Positions 60,339 through 64,000 of a stretch of DNA of 64,000 nucleotides are shown here, one piece after another. The stretch is taken from assembly GCA_029061225.1 (NCBI GenBank), contig JAIDSM010000123.1, forward strand, positions 44,147 through 108,146. The letters are read 5' to 3'. The position numbers and the translations under genes were made by a program. The notes under the pieces were generated by a model that searched no databases, was not told where the DNA came from, and saw only the letters and a list, made by a program, of their open reading frames with translations. The DNA comes from Muribaculaceae bacterium (GTDB taxonomy: Bacteria > Bacteroidota > Bacteroidia > Bacteroidales > Muribaculaceae). The first letter of the stretch is position 1. Each line of letters begins with the position of its first letter.

Positions 60339-61073
60339 ATGAAACGTCATTTCATAAATATTGTCTTGTTATGTTCAATTTTGTTACTAATACAATCATG
60401 CAGTAACAATAATCCACCAGACCTATCTTTTAGTGGAATAGAAATTGGTCGCCAATTCCCGGATAGCCTTCTTAGTTCCGGTGGTTTCAAATTAAATGGA
60501 AATCAAAGACTGGTAAATAATTTTTTGCCAGAATATGAAGGGCAATTGACATTTAACCTGCCTAGTCATAAAGACATTCCATTAAATGTAAAAGCTTATG
60601 GAGACCATGAATCGGGTCATATATTTGAGATCAATATTAACGGCATGACTCTTTCTCAAATGGAAGAGTTCTATGATATGTTAATTGCCAAATATGGAGA
60701 CCCGCAAACGGTTTTTAACGAAACAGAAAACACGAATAAGAGATTTGGATCTATAATCTTAGACGTCTACAGAAGGGTTATAGAAGATGAAAAGAATAAT
60801 ATCTATAGTTATAAGCCTATTAAAATTGCAGAATGGGAGCCTATAGGTTATGAGTCAAAAATTCAAATCTCATGCTATTCCTATGTTTTTACAAAAGACG
60901 CATGGTCAGATATACAGATTACATATTACAACGAGGCAAATCGACTAATGAATCTAAAAAAATATGAAGACGAACTAAAAAGAGAAGAATCACACGAAAA
61001 ATGGAAGCAAAAGCATAAAGCACAAGAAGAATATAAGAAGAAAAACAAAGAAACTATGGATCAAGATTTCTAA
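60339..61073 (+). CDS. Unknown lipoprotein, 244 aa
   Basis: Signal sequence with lipobox (LLLIQSC, Cys20), then an unrecognised domain (GIEIGRQFPDSLLSSGGFKL) and a charged Glu/Lys coiled C terminus (KWKQKHKAQEEYKKKNKETM). AT-rich codon use like its island neighbours. ATG at 60339 is chosen for the signal; 53 bp before the zinc-ribbon gene. Confidence 0.7.
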   Translation: MKRHFINIVLLCSILLLIQSCSNNNPPDLSFSGIEIGRQFPDSLLSSGGFKLNGNQRLVNNFLPEYEGQLTFNLPSHKDIPLNVKAYGDHESGHIFEININGMTLSQMEEFYDMLIAKYGDPQTVFNETENTNKRFGSIILDVYRRVIEDEKNNIYSYKPIKIAEWEPIGYESKIQISCYSYVFTKDAWSDIQITYYNEANRLMNLKKYEDELKREESHEKWKQKHKAQEEYKKKNKETMDQDF

Positions 61074-61125
61074 TAATATAGTATCTACTATATAGTGTAG
61101 AATCTTTACCAGGAAGTAGTGTTTT

Positions 61126-63222
61126 ATGAAATTAAGCAACCTACCGGAACTTATATCCCAATGGGATATAGATAGAAATGTTGCCTCCTATCTAACCCTT
61201 AGTATCGGATCTCATTATGTTGCATGGTGGCATTGTGACATCTGTGGCTACTCATATGATCGAGAAGTTCAGAATCAAGTAAAAATATATAGACAGAGAG
61301 GTCTCAAAAATATTTGTCCTATTTGTCGTGGCAAGAGAATTGTACCAGAATATAACAGTCTTAAAGCTCGCCATCCAGATATTGTAAAAGCGGAATGGGA
61401 CTATGAAAAGAATAGTGTAGCACCGGATAGAATTGCACCTCATACCAATAAAAAGGGTTGGTGGATATGTCCTAATGGACATTCTTATCCAAGTTCGCCC
61501 AACAACAAACTTAATGGAGGGGGCGATTGCCCTTTCTGTAGTCACCAAAAGGTCTCACCCGAGACTTCACTGTTAGCGACCTATCCAGAGATTGCAAAAG
61601 AATGGCATCCCATTCTGAATAATTGTGGGCCTGAAGATATCCTTCCCCAAAGCAACGTAGAAGTATGGTGGAAATGTTCTGTCTGTGGAAACGAATTTAA
61701 GAAAAAAGTTTATCAACGGATTCAATCTCCATTTGGATGTAGAGAGTGCAACAAAGGTAGACAGACCTCTATTTCAGAACAGCTTGTATATAATTTCTTG
61801 ACACAATATTTCCCTGATGCAATTAACATATATAAGATTGATAGAAGAACTGATATAGATATATTCTTGCCCTCAACAAATGTAGGTATTGAATATGATG
61901 GTGCAAGATATCACAAGTGTAAATTAGATAAAGATATTGCAAAAACAAAAAGGATTATATCTCATGGTATCAATCTAATTAGAATAAGAGAAAAGGGATG
62001 TCCCAAATTATCTGTAGATGGATGTGTTTGCATTGAAACTGATGATACACCGGTTTCTTTAGAATTTAAGTTACCCATCCTTCTTAATACTATTGGTAAA
62101 CTTGTTAATAAACAATTCGTATTAAAGAATTTTGATTTCCAGACCATTTTTCGTGAGTTAAAGGCTGAATTCTCGACAGTTCCTTATGATAAAAGTTTAG
62201 AAGCGTATATTGAAAAACTCAAGTTTGAAGGTAAGTCTTTAGTCGCTTTATGGGATAAGGATAAGAATGGCGTTCTAACACCGCGACACGTTACCCCAAA
62301 ATCCGCTATTGAAGTGAACTGGCTATGTCCTAATGACACTTCACATAAGGGGTGGCTTGCACCTATTCATTCAGTCGTAAATGGTTATGGATGTAAAATA
62401 TGTTCTAAACGTCAAAGATATACTACCGAAGATTGGATAATAGAGGCGAGAAAAATACATGGGGATAAGTATGATTATTCCCAATCACAATATGTCGATG
62501 CTTCAACTCCAATCGATATAATTTGTTCAGTACATGGAATTTTTTCACCACCTGCGGGTCAACATCTGGCGGGAAGAGGATGTCCTTATTGTGCTGGACA
62601 AGCATTTCACCCAAAGGATGCTGTTACCGAAGTTTATCCTGAATTAGCCAAGGAATGGGACTATGAGAAGAATTTTTCTGAGTTCAATGTCACCCCTGAT
62701 AAAGTTAGCTTTCATGATACCCGCGAATTTTTTTGGCACTGTAACTTTGGCAAATCGCATAGCTATAAAGCGACTTTGTGGAGTAGAATTAAAAAAAATT
62801 CAAAATGTGCAGTTTGTCATGGTAAGCAAATATCGCATGACACCAGTTTAGCATATTTAGATCCCAAGCTTGCCTCTGAATGGTGCATAGAGAATGATAA
62901 AACTCCTGAAGAAGTTACCCCTAAGTCAGATTACCTAGCTCTTTGGAAGTGCCCAAACCCCAATCATCCACCCTATAAACAAAAGGTGGAAGTAAGATCT
63001 AGAGGAACTGGGTGTGTTTATTGTTCAAGGCGTGGTAAAAAACACCCAAAAGATTATGAAGACGAACTAAGAGCAACTCATCCACAGATAAAGTTATTAA
63101 AACCATACGTTAGAACTCAAGAACGGGTTACATGCAAGTGTGAAGTATGTGGACATATTTGGTCTCCATATCCATACAACCTTTTAAAGAGTAAAGGATG
63201 CCCAAAATGCTCCAATGAGTAA
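61126..63222 (+). CDS. Multi-zinc-ribbon protein with Vsr-like nuclease core, 698 aa
   Basis: Seven or more treble-clef/zinc-ribbon units (WWHCDICGYSY...CPIC, WWICPNGHSY...CPFC, WWKCSVCGNEF...CREC and later copies) of the DUF4379 type surround a PD-(D/E)XK/Vsr-like domain at about 220-300: ISEQLVYNFL, RRTDIDIFLP, NVGIEYDGARYH, NLIRIREKGC. A DUF723-like unit (TTEDWIIEARKIHGDKYDYS) follows at about 438. The D..FLP...GIEYDG.YH pattern fits a nuclease active site. A DNA-recognising endonuclease, perhaps for defence or homing, is inferred. AT-rich. Confidence 0.78.
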   Translation: MKLSNLPELISQWDIDRNVASYLTLSIGSHYVAWWHCDICGYSYDREVQNQVKIYRQRGLKNICPICRGKRIVPEYNSLKARHPDIVKAEWDYEKNSVAPDRIAPHTNKKGWWICPNGHSYPSSPNNKLNGGGDCPFCSHQKVSPETSLLATYPEIAKEWHPILNNCGPEDILPQSNVEVWWKCSVCGNEFKKKVYQRIQSPFGCRECNKGRQTSISEQLVYNFLTQYFPDAINIYKIDRRTDIDIFLPSTNVGIEYDGARYHKCKLDKDIAKTKRIISHGINLIRIREKGCPKLSVDGCVCIETDDTPVSLEFKLPILLNTIGKLVNKQFVLKNFDFQTIFRELKAEFSTVPYDKSLEAYIEKLKFEGKSLVALWDKDKNGVLTPRHVTPKSAIEVNWLCPNDTSHKGWLAPIHSVVNGYGCKICSKRQRYTTEDWIIEARKIHGDKYDYSQSQYVDASTPIDIICSVHGIFSPPAGQHLAGRGCPYCAGQAFHPKDAVTEVYPELAKEWDYEKNFSEFNVTPDKVSFHDTREFFWHCNFGKSHSYKATLWSRIKKNSKCAVCHGKQISHDTSLAYLDPKLASEWCIENDKTPEEVTPKSDYLALWKCPNPNHPPYKQKVEVRSRGTGCVYCSRRGKKHPKDYEDELRATHPQIKLLKPYVRTQERVTCKCEVCGHIWSPYPYNLLKSKGCPKCSNE

Positions 63223-63256
63223 CAATCTAATAATATGATAATTACTAATTATTATC

Positions 63257-63292
63257 ACTCCGAAAGAAATGCAAAAATATTTCTTTCGGAGT
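63257..63292. terminator. Bidirectional hairpin at the island's right end
   Basis: ACTCCGAAAGAAAT, loop GCAAAAAT, ATTTCTTTCGGAGT: perfect 14-bp arms between convergent genes. Confidence 0.75.
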
Positions 63293-63298
63293 GTATAG

Positions 63299-63730
63299 TT
63301 AAAGTTTTGGACCCTTACGACGTTGCTTGGCTTTTTGTTCATCGCGGTAGCGGTAGAGGGCTTCGTCAATGCTGAGACCGGGATGACGGCTCAACCACAG
63401 TTTGAAATCATCCGATATGCCGTCTCCAGAGGCGAAACCTTGATCGTCTTGTACTCCGGCTCTGAAAGAAGGCGATGACAGAGTTATTCCTGCTCCTTGT
63501 GATTGGGAGTTTGAGGCCACTTTAGATGAAGCGGTATGCTGGCGGAATACATCGGGTATATAACGGTCAGCGGGTGGCGGTGTTAGTTCACATCGGGGTT
63601 GACCAGTCTTGAAGTCATACCATATCCAATGATGCTTGCCGACAATCTCATCGGGATTGCAGATATAGGCACATATAGTCTCCCCTCTCTGATAGCGGTC
63701 AAGGTCGTGGGGTGCTATCCTTGCTCCCAT
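63299..63730 (-). pseudogene. Probably 5'-truncated or frameshifted gene of unknown function
   Basis: From ATG at 63730 the product is 143 residues, ending in a basic tail (YRYRDEQKAKQRRKGPKL). The same frame is open up to 63883 and still looks like protein (SPSKFLPWKLNGYAPEYVVI), but offers no ATG and meets TGA at 63886. It also crosses one copy of the 20-bp repeat. So the upstream part seems lost or shifted. Base composition is like the core genes, unlike the island. No family recognised. Confidence 0.5.
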
Positions 63731-63763
63731 GAATCCATCGGGTAATGGTGGTATGACTACGTA

Positions 63764-64000
63764 TTCCGGAGCATACCCGTTCAGTTTCCATGGGAGGAAT
63801 TTCGAGGGAGATAAATGAAATTCGAGCCCTGACTCTGAATATTTTGCGGTATTACTACCAATAATACGGCAAAATAGCCTGTTTCAGTCCCGGATTCCGG
63901 AGCATATCCGTTCATCGGCCTCTTTTTCCGGAGCATATCCGTTCAGTGTGCGACCGTCATCGTGGCTGTCGGCCGCAGGAGCTCCCATTCCGGAGCATAT
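63764..64000. repeat. Four direct copies of a 20-bp repeat
   Basis: TTCCGGAGCATATCCGTTCA at 63895 and 63926, a one-mismatch copy at 63764, and a partial copy from 63988 cut by the window end. Spacings are 131, 31 and 62 bp. Read on the minus strand, different copies fall in different frames (NGYAPE or ERICSG). Confidence 0.8.

Noticed and set aside
63764-64000. The 20-bp repeats as a CRISPR array
   Set aside because: Spacings of 131, 31 and 62 bp are irregular, copies are imperfect and no cas gene is nearby.

Overview
The window looks like a chromosome segment of a gut Bacteroidales bacterium, most plausibly close to Muribaculaceae (inference). Supporting features are the Bacteroidota promoter TTTG-N19/20-TAnnTTTG seen before many genes and tRNAs, TonB-dependent receptors with short N-terminal signalling domains, DUF4249, DUF4834 and DUF4836-like families, the TPP-riboswitch/outer-membrane-receptor/PnuC thiamine locus, a GH89 alpha-N-acetylglucosaminidase and a steroid (bile acid) reductase operon.

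Bases 1-23,800 are mostly core-like genes on the minus strand: 5' part of recG, GH89 glycosidase, a mannose-1-phosphate guanylyltransferase (plus strand), a five-gene MacAB-TolC-type exporter operon with a palindromic operator over its start region, an EamA transporter, the thiamine uptake operon, a large DUF2723 membrane protein, and a three-gene operon encoding a steroid 5-alpha-reductase homologue, a flavin oxidoreductase and a short-chain dehydrogenase. A PAP2 phosphatase, an ECF sigma factor with a small membrane partner, and tRNA-Tyr follow. Short AT-rich repeats sit at many gene ends here and supply start codons and even internal codons.

Bases 23,800-48,650 hold an ATPase gene behind a perfect 21-bp inverted repeat, a TonB receptor/DUF4249/ECF sigma operon, a second exporter operon (lipoprotein, ABC ATPase, permease, DUF2752, adaptor, outer membrane channel), a housekeeping run (ribH, TPR, thioesterase, DciA-like, recF, upp), a second ECF sigma/4-TM pair, a SEC-C protein, a MINPP-type phosphatase, tRNA-Leu flanked by fragments of itself, the phosphatidylethanolamine pathway (psd, pssA), a lipid kinase and tRNA-Phe.

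Bases 48,690-63,295 are an AT-rich accessory island directly downstream of tRNA-Phe. It starts with a probable structured RNA. Its core is a 9.3-kb cassette bounded by two inverted arrays, each of four degenerate repeats with a 140-bp period, plus a 36-bp inner inverted repeat (35/36 identical). Inside, a plus-strand operon of small unknown proteins (one with a ubiquitin-like N terminus) and a DUF2971 protein converge on a minus-strand set ending with a small and a large serine recombinase. Outside the right array lie a lipoprotein and a 698-residue multi-zinc-ribbon protein with a Vsr-like nuclease core. The last 700 bases contain a truncated gene and four copies of a 20-bp repeat.
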